Assembly: GCA_019751575.1 (NCBI GenBank)
Contig: JAIENF010000102.1
Location: forward strand, 1 to 15,512
DNA length: 15,512 nucleotides
Direction: 5' to 3'
Source: Burkholderiales bacterium
GTDB lineage: Bacteria; Pseudomonadota; Gammaproteobacteria; Burkholderiales; CAIKXV01
Below the pieces are notes generated by a model. It was given only the letters and a program-made list of their open reading frames with translations, searched no databases and was not told where the DNA came from. Shown piece by piece: positions 1 to 7,242 of the stretch (positions are counted from its first letter, which is position 1; the number at the start of each line of letters is the position of its first letter). The translations under genes and the position numbers were made by a program.

Positions 1-889
1 CCTTCGCGATCACCGCGCCCATCGGGATGGTCGCGTTGGTGATGCCCTTCGCGCAGCAGATCAGGTCGGGCGTGACGTTGAAGTACTGCGCCGCGAACGG
101 CGTGCCGAGGCGCCCGAAGCCGGAGATGACCTCGTCGAAGATCAGCAGGATGCCGTGCTTGTCGCAGATCGAGCGCAGGGTCTCGAGGTAGCCGACCGGC
201 GGCGGCAGCACGCCGGTGGACCCGGCCACCGGCTCGACGATCACCGCCGCGATGTTCGAGGGGTCATGCAGCGCGACCAGGCGCTCGAGGTCTTCGGCCA
301 GGTGCGAGCCCCACTTGGGCTGGCCGCGCGAGAACGCCGCCTCGCGCAGGTTGTGCGTGTGCGGCAGGTGGTCGACACCGGGCAGCAGCTGGCCACCGAA
401 CACCTTGCGGTTCAGCGGGATGCCGCCGACCGAGATGCCGCCGAAGCCGACGCCGTGGTAGCCGCGCTCGCGTCCGATGAACTTGGTGCGCGTGCCCTCG
501 CCGCGTGCACGGTGGTAGGCGAGCGCGATCTTGAGTGCGCTGTCGACCGACTCCGAACCCGAGTTGGCGAAGAACACCTTGTTCATGCCCTCCGGTGCCA
601 GGGCCGCCACCTTCTCGGCGGCCTTGAACGCCATCGGGTGGCCCATCTGGAACGTCGGCGCGAAGTCGAGGGTGTCGAGCTGCGCCTTGATCGCGGAGAT
701 GATCTCTTCGCGGTTGTGGCCGGCGTTCACGCACCAGAGGCCGGCGCAGCCATCGATCACCTGGCGACCATCGTCGCTGGTGTAGTGCATGTCCTTCGCC
801 GACACCAGCATCCGCGGCTTCGCCTTGAACTGGCGATTCGCGGTGAAGGGCATCCAGAAATTCTCGAGGTTCAAGTGCGGGTCGTTCAT
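1..889 (-). CDS. Beta-alanine (omega-amino acid):pyruvate aminotransferase, class III, C-terminus cut by window edge
   Basis: PLP-dependent transfer of a terminal amino group from an omega-amino acid such as beta-alanine to pyruvate, in the cytoplasm. The 296 visible residues of a usual ~440 show the N-terminal signature NFWMPFTANRQF, YHGV in the large domain, IFDEVISGFGRLG with the cofactor Asp at 252, and AKGITNA with the PLP lysine at 281. The whole pattern, including IAAVIVEPVAGSTGVLPPPVGY, follows beta-alanine:pyruvate transaminases rather than ornithine or acetylornithine enzymes. The frame is open to the left edge with no stop. In-frame ATGs lie at 907, 901 and 889; I chose 889 because GGAG sits six bases before it, while the others lack a site. 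A terminator-like hairpin (935-960) separates it from the receptor gene upstream, so it may have its own promoter. The family call is firm; the exact amino donor is inference. Confidence 0.9.
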   Translation of the reverse strand, partial: MNDPHLNLENFWMPFTANRQFKAKPRMLVSAKDMHYTSDDGRQVIDGCAGLWCVNAGHNREEIISAIKAQLDTLDFAPTFQMGHPMAFKAAEKVAALAPEGMNKVFFANSGSESVDSALKIALAYHRARGEGTRTKFIGRERGYHGVGFGGISVGGIPLNRKVFGGQLLPGVDHLPHTHNLREAAFSRGQPKWGSHLAEDLERLVALHDPSNIAAVIVEPVAGSTGVLPPPVGYLETLRSICDKHGILLIFDEVISGFGRLGTPFAAQYFNVTPDLICCAKGITNATIPMGAVIAK

Positions 890-934
890 CGGTGGCTCCA
901 TCGGCATCACGCTGCCAAGGCTGACATGTTAGCT

Positions 935-960
935 GAAACACCCCTCCGGCAGAAAGGGTG
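935..960 (-). terminator. Rho-independent terminator after the 988-1983 receptor gene
   Basis: On the minus strand, nine-base arms (952-960 and 939-947, with two G-T pairs) enclose a four-base TGCC loop and are followed by TTTC. It lies 28 bases beyond the receptor's stop codon. The T tract is short, so termination may be partial, with some read-through into the aminotransferase gene. Confidence 0.6.
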
Positions 961-987
961 CGCAGGTGCGGGAAGGCAACCGCTGCC

Positions 988-1983
988 TCAGTTCAGCTTG
1001 AGGCCGGTCGCCTTGATCAGCTTGCGCAGCGCAACCACGTCCTCGGCCATCACGCGGCCGAGGTGCTCGGGCGTGCTGGTCTCGGTGTCCACGCCCTGAC
1101 TCGACAGCTTTTCGCGCGTGTCCGGATTGGTGAGGATCTTGTTCAGCTCGGTGTTCAGCCGCATCACCACCGGGCGCGCGGCGCCCGCCGGCAGCACCAG
1201 TCCGAACCATGACTGGTAATGGAAACCGGGCACCGTTTCGTTGAAAGCCGGGATGTCGGGTGCGGCCGTGGTGCGCTTGGCGCCGGTCACGCCGATCGCC
1301 CGGATGCGGCCCGCCTTCAGGTGCGGGATGCCGGCCAGCAGCGGCATCACGCCCACCGGCACCTCGCCGCTGATCACCGCCGGCACGGTAGCCCCTGCGC
1401 CCTTGTACGGGACATGGTTCATCTGGAACTTCGCCATCACCTGGAGCAGTTCGGCCGCGATGTGGTTCGGGCCGCCGAAGCCGGACGAGCCGTAGTTGAT
1501 CTTGCCCGGGTTCGCCTGTGCATAGGCGATGAATTCCTTCGGGTTGCTCGCCGGGAACGACGGATTGGCCGCGAGCAGGGTCATCGAGATGCCGATCATG
1601 CCGACCGGGGAAAACGCCTTGATCGGATCCCACGGATACTTGTCGATCGCAGCCGCGATCGACACCACCGGCTGTGCGAGGTAGATCGTGTGGCCGTCGG
1701 GCGTGGCCTTGGCGGCGATCTCCATGCTCACCATGCCCCCGGCACCCGGACGCCCGTCGACGACGACACGCTCGCCGAGCGCGGTGCTCAGCTGTTCGCC
1801 GAGTATGCGTGCGATGGTGTCGGAGACGCCGCCCGGCAGGAAGCCGGTGATGATGCGCAGCGGACGATCGGGGAACTTCTGCGCCTGCACGGCGGTGGCC
1901 GCGGGGACCAGCACGGTTGCGGCGACCGCCCAGGCGGCGATCGTTGCGTGCGGCCTGCGCCGCATCTCGAGTACCTTGTTCAT
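988..1983 (-). CDS. Bug/TctC-family periplasmic solute-binding receptor (copy 1)
   Basis: Predicted periplasmic receptor of a tripartite tricarboxylate transporter (TTT), binding a small carboxylate or related metabolite. The 331-residue length is typical. A twin-Arg-less Sec-type leader (basic MRRR, then a hydrophobic stretch) ends at AVQA, with predicted cleavage after residue 34. The mature protein opens with the family strand KFPDRPLRIITGFLPGG and continues with PGAGG, a VPYKGAG loop near residue 200 and APDIPAFNE. AAGGAG lies five to six bases before the ATG. It follows the deacetylase gene by 29 bases and probably shares its transcript. No TctA/TctB membrane subunits are near, as is usual for the many orphan Bug receptors of Burkholderiales. 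The ligand cannot be told from sequence. Confidence 0.92.
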   Translation of the reverse strand: MNKVLEMRRRPHATIAAWAVAATVLVPAATAVQAQKFPDRPLRIITGFLPGGVSDTIARILGEQLSTALGERVVVDGRPGAGGMVSMEIAAKATPDGHTIYLAQPVVSIAAAIDKYPWDPIKAFSPVGMIGISMTLLAANPSFPASNPKEFIAYAQANPGKINYGSSGFGGPNHIAAELLQVMAKFQMNHVPYKGAGATVPAVISGEVPVGVMPLLAGIPHLKAGRIRAIGVTGAKRTTAAPDIPAFNETVPGFHYQSWFGLVLPAGAARPVVMRLNTELNKILTNPDTREKLSSQGVDTETSTPEHLGRVMAEDVVALRKLIKATGLKLN

Positions 1984-2012
1984 TGTCGACTCCTTGCGTG
2001 TAGATGAGATGA

Positions 2013-2858
2013 TCAGCCCGCCATGAACGGCGCGCGGCGGTCGTACTCCGACGCGGCTTCTTCCATCGTCACGAACCGTGCCCCGCCGGCAGCCAGCGCC
2101 ACCAGCAGCTTCTCGAGCGCGAGCATCCGGTGCCCGCGCCCGATCACGAACGGGTGGAAGGTGTAGGTCAGCACGCCCCAGTCGGTGATCGACCGCTGCA
2201 TCCAGGTGAAATCGGCGATCCAGTTGTCGACCACCAGGTTCGCGTTCGAATTGCCCGGCAGCAGGGTCTGTGGCGTGCGGATGAACTCGAACACCGGATA
2301 GTCGTCGAGCGACCACGAGATCGGCAGCTCGACCAGGCGCGTCGGCTTGCCGAACACGGCCGGCTGCTCGAGCTCGATCACGTCGCCCTGGCGCACGCGG
2401 TACGGCGTGTAGTCGTCGCCCATCATCGAGCTGTCGTAGCGGAAACCGTGGGCCAGCAGAAGCTCGACCGAATGCGGCGACAGATCCCAGGACGGCGACC
2501 GGTAGCCCTGTGCATAGCGGCCGGTCAGGCGCTTGATCGCCTCGTTCGCGCGTACGAGCCCGGATTCTTCCTGCTCGCGGGTGAGCTGCGCCGGCGGCAC
2601 GTGGGTCCAGCCGTGGTGGGCGATCTCGTGGCCGGCGTCGAACACCGCCCTGCACTGCGTCGGATAGGTCTCGAGCGTATGGCCGGGGATGCACCAGGTG
2701 CTGCGCACCTTGTGCTGGCGAAGCATTTCCAGGATGCGCGGCGAAGCGGCCGGCCCGAACTCGCCGCGCGAGATCGGCGACGGCGAGGTCATGCCGCGCG
2801 AGATGAAACCCGACATCGCGTCGAAGTCGAAGGTGATGCAGACGAGGAGGTCGGCCAT
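2013..2858 (-). CDS. Polysaccharide deacetylase-family (NodB-fold) amidase, cytoplasmic
   Basis: Metal-dependent hydrolase of the carbohydrate esterase 4/NodB fold, 281 residues. Visible motifs are TFDFDA (Asp11, Asp13), the metal-binding HHGWTH (His82 and His86, H-x3-H) and GYRSPSW (Arg120, Pro122, Trp124); a late VLTYTFHPF supplies the usual C-terminal His. There is no signal peptide or membrane segment, so it does not look like a cell-wall enzyme. It resembles the cytoplasmic members (PgdA-like, PuuE allantoinase-like) that cleave amide or ureido bonds in small molecules. I chose ATG 2858 because the conserved first strand begins immediately after it; the site before it (GGAAC) is weak. 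A GTG at 2915 would add 19 residues, but it overlaps the preceding terminator and has no ribosome-binding site. A terminator precedes the gene, and a receptor gene follows after 29 bases. The substrate is unknown. Confidence 0.85.
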   Translation of the reverse strand: MADLLVCITFDFDAMSGFISRGMTSPSPISRGEFGPAASPRILEMLRQHKVRSTWCIPGHTLETYPTQCRAVFDAGHEIAHHGWTHVPPAQLTREQEESGLVRANEAIKRLTGRYAQGYRSPSWDLSPHSVELLLAHGFRYDSSMMGDDYTPYRVRQGDVIELEQPAVFGKPTRLVELPISWSLDDYPVFEFIRTPQTLLPGNSNANLVVDNWIADFTWMQRSITDWGVLTYTFHPFVIGRGHRMLALEKLLVALAAGGARFVTMEEAASEYDRRAPFMAG

Positions 2859-2914
2859 GCGTTCCGGGGCGACACGCGGTCGCGCGCTGAGAGGTGACCC
2901 GCCAACACTTACCA

Positions 2915-2941
2915 CAAAGACGGGGGCGTGCCGACCCCCGT
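2915..2941 (-). terminator. Rho-independent terminator after the 2952-3944 receptor gene
   Basis: The seven-base perfect arms ACGGGGG and CCCCCGT (2935-2941 and 2920-2926) enclose an eight-base loop, followed on the minus strand by CTTTG. It lies 10 bases past the receptor's TAG stop. The stem is very GC-rich but the T tract is short. It marks a likely transcript boundary before the deacetylase gene. Confidence 0.6.
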
Positions 2942-2951
2942 GCCTGCTTCG

Positions 2952-3944
2952 CTACTCCACGCGCGCACCGGTCATCGCGATCAGCTTGCCGTACTTGGCG
3001 AAGTCCGCCTTCAGCCGCGCCCCGAATTCCTCCGGCGTGCCGCCCCACGGGTCGAGCGCCTGCGCCGACAGGGTCGAGGCAACCTCCGGCAGCTTCAGCG
3101 CGCGGTTCACCTCCGCATTCAGGCGGTCGATCACCGGCCGCGGCGTCGCCGCCGGCGCCATCAGTCCGATCCACGGGCTCAGCTCGTAACCGGGCACGCC
3201 CGACTCGGCGATGGTCGGCACGTCGGGCAGCGTCGGCGAGCGCCGCGCCGAGGCGACGCCCAGCGCGCGCAGGCGTCCGGTCTTGATGTGGGCGATGACC
3301 GAGGCGATGGTCGCCAGCGACGCCTGCGCCTCGCCCCCCAGCAGTCCGACCACCTGCGGCCCGCCGCCCTTGTACGGAACGTGCACCAGCTTCGTGCCGG
3401 TCATCGAACCGAACAGCGCCATGGAGAGGTGCGGGATGCTGCCGTTGCCGGCGGTGGAATACATCAGCTGGTCCGGCCGGGCGCGCGCCAGCGCGACGAA
3501 CTCCTTCACCGACTTCACCGGCAGCGACGGGTGAACCACCAGCACGGCGGTCTGCGCGGTGAGCAGCGCCACCGGCGCGAAGTCGCGCAGCGTGTCGTAC
3601 GGAAGCTTCTGGTAGAGGTGGGCATTGGCGACATGGGTCACCGACTGCACCAGCAGCGTGTAGCCGTCGGGCGCGGACTTCGCCACGTGGTCGGTGCCGA
3701 TGGTGCCGCCCGCGCCACCCCGGTTGTCGATCACCACCGGCTGGCCGGTGCTGTCGGCCATGCGCAGCATCACGGTACGGCCGGCGATGTCGTTCGCCCC
3801 GCCCGGTGGCCACGGAATCACCACGCGTACCGGCTTGGACGGGAAGGCCTGGGCGAACGCGGCAGGCGGTGCAACGGCGAAGGCGAGCACGCAGCCCAGC
3901 GTGCCCAGGGCCGCGGGAACCGCAGCGGCAATCGATCTCATCAT
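2952..3944 (-). CDS. Bug/TctC-family periplasmic solute-binding receptor (copy 2)
   Basis: Predicted periplasmic receptor of the tripartite tricarboxylate transporter family, 330 residues. The leader runs from MMRSIAAAVP to PPAAFA, with cleavage expected after residue 31. It is followed by FPSKPVRVVIPWPPGG, NRGGAGGTIG, VPYKGGGP and LPDVPTIAESGVPGY, all in the usual order and spacing. Two adjacent ATGs (3944 and 3941) are possible; I chose the first because GGAG is seven bases before it. This ribosome site overlaps the stop region of the upstream gene (stop at 3956-3958), leaving 11 bases between the genes, which points to translational coupling. It ends with TAG just before a strong hairpin. 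Its neighbour upstream is a leaderless homologue, so the two may derive from the same ancestral family without being recent duplicates, since their sequences differ widely. The ligand is unknown. Confidence 0.92.
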   Translation of the reverse strand: MMRSIAAAVPAALGTLGCVLAFAVAPPAAFAQAFPSKPVRVVIPWPPGGANDIAGRTVMLRMADSTGQPVVIDNRGGAGGTIGTDHVAKSAPDGYTLLVQSVTHVANAHLYQKLPYDTLRDFAPVALLTAQTAVLVVHPSLPVKSVKEFVALARARPDQLMYSTAGNGSIPHLSMALFGSMTGTKLVHVPYKGGGPQVVGLLGGEAQASLATIASVIAHIKTGRLRALGVASARRSPTLPDVPTIAESGVPGYELSPWIGLMAPAATPRPVIDRLNAEVNRALKLPEVASTLSAQALDPWGGTPEEFGARLKADFAKYGKLIAMTGARVE

Positions 3945-3955
3945 GTCCTTTCTCC

Positions 3956-4855
3956 TCATCGGCGCAGGCCCAGCCGCGTGGCGGTGGCCAGCGCGACCTG
4001 ATGTTCCTGCTCGAGCGCGGCGCGGAATGCGTCGTCGTCGAGCCAGGCGAGGGTGGAACCCATCGCTTCGATCTCCCCGGTGAAGGCCGGGTCCTGCGCA
4101 AGGTCGTGAACGGTGGCGACCCAGCGGTCGATGATGCCTCGACCCAGGCCCGGCGGGCCGACGATGCCGGTCCATCCGAGCAGGTCGAACCCGTCGAACC
4201 CGCATTCCGCCGCCGTCGGCACGTCCGGCCAGGCGGCCGTGCGCCGGTCGCCGCTGACCGCAAGGGCGCGCAGCGTCCCCGCCCGCAGCAGGTCGCCCAT
4301 CTCGCCGACATACTGGGCGGCGAAGTCGGTGCGCCCGTCGATCACCGCCTCCAGGATGGCAGCGCCGCCATGGAACGTGACCCGACCGAGGTCGGCCAGC
4401 GCGATGCCGCCGGATTCGAGCAGGCGGGCAAGCGCGAGGATCGAGGCTCCCCCGGTGCCCGAGGTGCCGATGCGATGGCGTGAAGGCGCCTCGCGCACCT
4501 GCGCAAGCAGGTCGCCGAGGGACGTGCACGGCGAACCGCCGCGCACCACGAAGGCCAGCGCGCTCGCACTGACCCGCACGACCGGCACCGGGTCGTGCCA
4601 GCGGTAGGGCAGCGTGGTGTCGATGGCCGGATTCTGCGTCGCCTGTCCGGTCGCGCTCAGCATCATCGTGCGGCCATCGGGCGCGGCCGCCAGCAGCTCG
4701 AGCGTGCCAGTCGTGCCGCCGCTGCCGGCCACATTGCGCACCGTCACCGGCACCGACCACCGGCGCGCGAGATGCCGCGCCAGCACGCGCGCGGTGAAGT
4801 CGGTCACGCCATCGACCGGGAACGGAACGATCAATGAAACAGGGTCAGACCCCAT
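3956..4855 (-). CDS. Bug/TctC-like protein lacking a signal peptide, probably 5'-truncated
   Basis: This 299-residue protein carries the complete receptor core: LIVPFPVDGVTDFTARVLA from residue 8, NVAGSGGTTGT, FHGGAAILEAVIDGRTDFAA and WPDVPTAAECGFDGFD, through to a normal C-terminus. The N-terminus is abnormal. The mature-domain first strand begins eight residues after the only start codon, so no export signal is encoded. Upstream the frame reaches a stop at 4871-4873 with no other start codon, and no Shine-Dalgarno sequence precedes the ATG. The ATG itself lies inside an inverted repeat (4837-4857). Either the leader was lost, perhaps with arrival of the repeat, making this a pseudogene in effect, or the protein is a cytoplasmic binding protein. 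The body has no frameshift or stop, so any inactivation would be recent. It sits 27 bases after the FMN enzyme gene and 11 before the next receptor. Confidence 0.75.
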   Translation of the reverse strand: MGSDPVSLIVPFPVDGVTDFTARVLARHLARRWSVPVTVRNVAGSGGTTGTLELLAAAPDGRTMMLSATGQATQNPAIDTTLPYRWHDPVPVVRVSASALAFVVRGGSPCTSLGDLLAQVREAPSRHRIGTSGTGGASILALARLLESGGIALADLGRVTFHGGAAILEAVIDGRTDFAAQYVGEMGDLLRAGTLRALAVSGDRRTAAWPDVPTAAECGFDGFDLLGWTGIVGPPGLGRGIIDRWVATVHDLAQDPAFTGEIEAMGSTLAWLDDDAFRAALEQEHQVALATATRLGLRR

Positions 4856-4857
4856 TT
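4837..4857. repeat. 10+1+10 inverted repeat over the start codon of the leaderless receptor gene
   Basis: Arms 4837-4846 and 4848-4857 flank a single central base. The core GGGTC-T-GACCC is perfect, and the outer bases add AAA/TTT plus two positions that pair as G-U in minus-strand RNA. The receptor gene's ATG (4855-4853) lies in one arm, so it would be held in the stem of the transcript. The motif resembles short palindromes I recall as dispersed repeats in proteobacterial genomes (REP-like); that resemblance is from memory and unverified. Confidence 0.6.
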
Positions 4858-4882
4858 TCGCGCAGCACGATCACGCCTCCGC

Positions 4883-6061
4883 TCAAGGACGCGTCTCGCC
4901 ATGCCGCAGCGCGGCTTCGTACATCGGGTAGGCACTGGTCACGCTGCCGGTGGAGATCGGGGGCACCGAACGCACGGACTTCGGCGTGAGCTGGGCCAGC
5001 GAAGTGACGCCCATCAGCCCCATCGCGCTGCGTATCTCGAGCTCGAGCAGCTCCAGCATGCGGATCACGCCCGGCTCGCCCGCGGCAGCCAGCGCCCAGC
5101 CATGCAGCTTGCCGATGCCGACCGCCTTCGCGCCCAGCGCGACTGCCTTGACGATGTCGGTGCCGCGCAGGATGCCGCCATCCATCAGCACCTCGGCGCG
5201 GCCGTCGACCGCTTCGGCCACTTCCGGCAGCACCTCGATGCTCGCCTGTGCATGGTCGAGCTGGCGGCCGCCATGGTTCGACACGTAGACCACGTCGACG
5301 CCATGCTCGACCGCGAGCTTCGCATCCTCGCCGGTGGCGATGCCCTTCAGGATCAGCGGCACGCCCATGCGCTCCTTCATCCAGAGCACGTAGTCCCAGG
5401 TGAGGCTCGCCTGGTGCGAGGCGTCGCCGCCGCCTTCGCGCACCAGCTGGTGGTTGATCAGGTCGCGTTCGCGCCGGCTGTAGTAGGCGCGGTCGACGGT
5501 CACGCAGAGCGCGTCATAGCCGAACGACTTCGCGCGGTCGAGGATGTCGCCGACCCATGCCCGGTCGCCGCGCACGTAGAGCTGGAAGATCAGCGGCTTG
5601 CCCGCTTCCTTCGCGATCAGGTCCAGGCCGGGACGCGCCGCGGTGCTGACGAAGCAGGGCACGTTCTTCTTGACCGCGGCGACCGCCACCGCCGCCGCGC
5701 CGCGCGGGTCGGCGTACTGCAGGTAGTTGCCGATCGGCGCGATGAACATCGGCACCGGCATGGGCTTGCCCAGCAGCGAAGTGGTGGTGTCGAGCTGGCG
5801 CACGTCGACCAGCACGCGCTGGCGCAGTGCCAGGCTGTCGAGCGCCATCCGGTTGCGGCGCAGGGTCGCCTCGGAGTCGGAGCCGCCGGACAGCATGTCC
5901 CAGGTGCCCTGCGACAGGTTGCGCCGCGCCGCCGCGACGATCTCCTGCAGCGTCGAGAAGCTCTGGGCGAGCGCATGCTGCGCGGCCAGGCGGGTGGCGT
6001 CGGCAACCTGTGCGGGATCCTGGGCCTGCTTGGGGTCGATCGGCTTGACTGCGGCGCTCAT
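4883..6061 (-). CDS. FMN-dependent alpha-hydroxy-acid dehydrogenase/oxidase
   Basis: Flavoenzyme of the L-lactate dehydrogenase/glycolate oxidase family, oxidising an L-2-hydroxy acid to the 2-keto acid; 392 residues, single TIM barrel with no membrane anchor seen. Motifs in order are LSGGSDSEATLRRNR (57-71), MFIAPIG, QLY with Tyr162, TVD with Asp190, SRRERD with Arg197, LILKG with Lys239, the active-site SNHGGRQLD with His263 and Arg266, and DGGILRGTD. The substrate-contacting Tyr that normally precedes the SG/GG motif (Tyr24 of spinach glycolate oxidase) appears to be Met56. GGAG lies six bases before the ATG. The gene follows a TctC receptor by 22 bases, which suggests that receptor's ligand is a hydroxy acid or is converted to one. 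The family is certain; the substrate is not. Confidence 0.93.
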   Translation of the reverse strand: MSAAVKPIDPKQAQDPAQVADATRLAAQHALAQSFSTLQEIVAAARRNLSQGTWDMLSGGSDSEATLRRNRMALDSLALRQRVLVDVRQLDTTTSLLGKPMPVPMFIAPIGNYLQYADPRGAAAVAVAAVKKNVPCFVSTAARPGLDLIAKEAGKPLIFQLYVRGDRAWVGDILDRAKSFGYDALCVTVDRAYYSRRERDLINHQLVREGGGDASHQASLTWDYVLWMKERMGVPLILKGIATGEDAKLAVEHGVDVVYVSNHGGRQLDHAQASIEVLPEVAEAVDGRAEVLMDGGILRGTDIVKAVALGAKAVGIGKLHGWALAAAGEPGVIRMLELLELEIRSAMGLMGVTSLAQLTPKSVRSVPPISTGSVTSAYPMYEAALRHGETRP

Positions 6062-6083
6062 GCTCTACTCCGTGGGGTCTGGA

Positions 6084-7088
6084 TTACTCGGGCGCGATGT
6101 TCGCTTCGCGTGCGGCCTTCTGCCAGCGCGCGATCTCGCTGCGGTTGAACGCCTCGTATTCCTCGGGCGTGCTGCCGACCGGATCGGCACCCTGGTCGGC
6201 GAAGACCTTCTTCACGTCGGCCGAAGCGAGCGCGGCGCGGATCGACGCATGCACCCGATCGACGATCGGGCGCGGCGTGCCGGCAGGCCCGAGGATACCG
6301 AAGCCGCTCGACACCACGAAGCCCGGCAGGCCCGACTCCTCCATCGTCGGGACATCGGGTGCCGCGGCCGAGCGCTTGACGCCGGTCTGCGCGATCAGGC
6401 GCACCTTGCCGGAGCGCACGAACTGGATGACGGCAGGCAGGCTGGCGAACTGGAACTCGACCTGCCCCGCGATCAGGTCCATCAGCGCCGGACCCGCGCC
6501 CTTGTACGGGATATGGACGAACCGGACCTTGGCCGCTGAATTCAGCAGTTCGCCGGACAGGTGGCCTACGGTGCCCCGCCCGGCCGTCGAGTAGTTCACC
6601 TGATCGGGACGCTTGCGCCCGAGTGCGATCAGTTCCTTCACGTTGCGCACCGGCAGCGACGGATGGACGATCAGCGCCGTGGGCACGTCGGCCACCAGCG
6701 AGATCGGCTGGAAGTCCTTGACCGCGTCGAACGGCAGCTTCTTCACCATCGCCGGGTTGATCACATGCGAGGCCGACACCATCAGCAGCGTGTAGCCATC
6801 GGGCGTGGCCCGGGCAACGACCTCGCTGCCGATCACCCCGCCTGCGCCGCCGCGATTCTCGATCAGCACCGGCTGACCGAGGGACTCGGCCATGCGCGGC
6901 GCGATCACCCGCGCGATGATGTCGGTGTTGCCCCCGGGCGCGAACGGCACGACCATCCGGATCGGCTTCGCCGGCCAGGCCTGGGCGAGCGCTGCGCCCG
7001 GCATCAGGCCGAAGGCCGAGCAGGCGAGCGCCAGCGCGGCTGCATTCCGCAAGGACATCGGACAGCGCAACTTGAAAGGTGTGTTCAT
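6084..7088 (-). CDS. Bug/TctC-family periplasmic solute-binding receptor (copy 3)
   Basis: Predicted periplasmic receptor, 334 residues, first gene of the unit that reads leftward from the divergent intergenic region. The leader has basic residues (KLR, then R14), a hydrophobic core and the cleavage motif ALA at 33-35. The mature sequence shows WPAKPIRMVVPFAPGGNTD, NRGGAGGVIG, IPYKGAGPALMDLIAG and APDVPTMEESGLPGF. GGAGGAG lies seven bases before ATG 7088, which supports that start over an in-frame Met at residue 11. The FMN-dependent hydroxy-acid dehydrogenase begins 22 bases after the TAA stop, so the two are probably co-transcribed and functionally linked. No membrane subunits of a tripartite transporter are present, so it would have to share those of another locus. 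The ligand is unknown. Confidence 0.93.
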   Translation of the reverse strand: MNTPFKLRCPMSLRNAAALALACSAFGLMPGAALAQAWPAKPIRMVVPFAPGGNTDIIARVIAPRMAESLGQPVLIENRGGAGGVIGSEVVARATPDGYTLLMVSASHVINPAMVKKLPFDAVKDFQPISLVADVPTALIVHPSLPVRNVKELIALGRKRPDQVNYSTAGRGTVGHLSGELLNSAAKVRFVHIPYKGAGPALMDLIAGQVEFQFASLPAVIQFVRSGKVRLIAQTGVKRSAAAPDVPTMEESGLPGFVVSSGFGILGPAGTPRPIVDRVHASIRAALASADVKKVFADQGADPVGSTPEEYEAFNRSEIARWQKAAREANIAPE

Positions 7089-7242
7089 GGTTCGGCTCCT
7101 CCAGCGGGCCAGGCGGTTGCTCCGGCCATGCCGGATGTTCTGCGCCCTCCCGTCGCCGACAGAGGACGCTGCTTTTGTCGTTCGATAGTAGCATCGGGAC
7201 CACATCCAGAAAGCGCACGTGCGCACCCACACCGGAGGAATC
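7089..7242. promoter_or_regulatory. Divergent promoter region between the receptor gene and the dehydrogenase gene
   Basis: This 154-base gap between divergently transcribed genes must hold promoters for both. On the minus strand a weak sigma70-like pair is visible: TTTCTG (7207-7212) and TACTAT (7185-7190) with a 16-base spacer. No convincing plus-strand promoter was recognised. A 12-base perfect palindrome lies next to the minus-strand -35 (separate entry). The existence of a regulatory region follows from gene orientation; the promoter boxes themselves are tentative. Confidence 0.4.
7213..7224. promoter_or_regulatory. 12-base perfect palindrome, candidate operator
   Basis: GCGCACGTGCGC is identical to its reverse complement. 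It sits 18 bases upstream of the dehydrogenase ATG and directly abuts the possible minus-strand -35, a position where one regulator could control both divergent genes. In GC-rich DNA a palindrome of this composition can also arise by chance. Confidence 0.35.

Noticed and set aside
1..30. Possible adapter at the left edge
   Set aside because: The bases translate smoothly as the aminotransferase (residues up to MGAVIAK) and match no adapter I know.
988..4311. A 1107-codon open frame on the minus strand spanning several genes
   Set aside because: Only its last 331 codons are a real protein (the first TctC receptor). The rest is low-complexity Arg/Pro/Ala-rich translation, out of frame with well-conserved deacetylase and receptor genes.
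3956..4855. Calling the leaderless receptor a definite pseudogene
   Set aside because: The body is free of stops and frameshifts and ends normally. A missing leader alone does not prove loss of function, so it is listed as a coding region with doubt.
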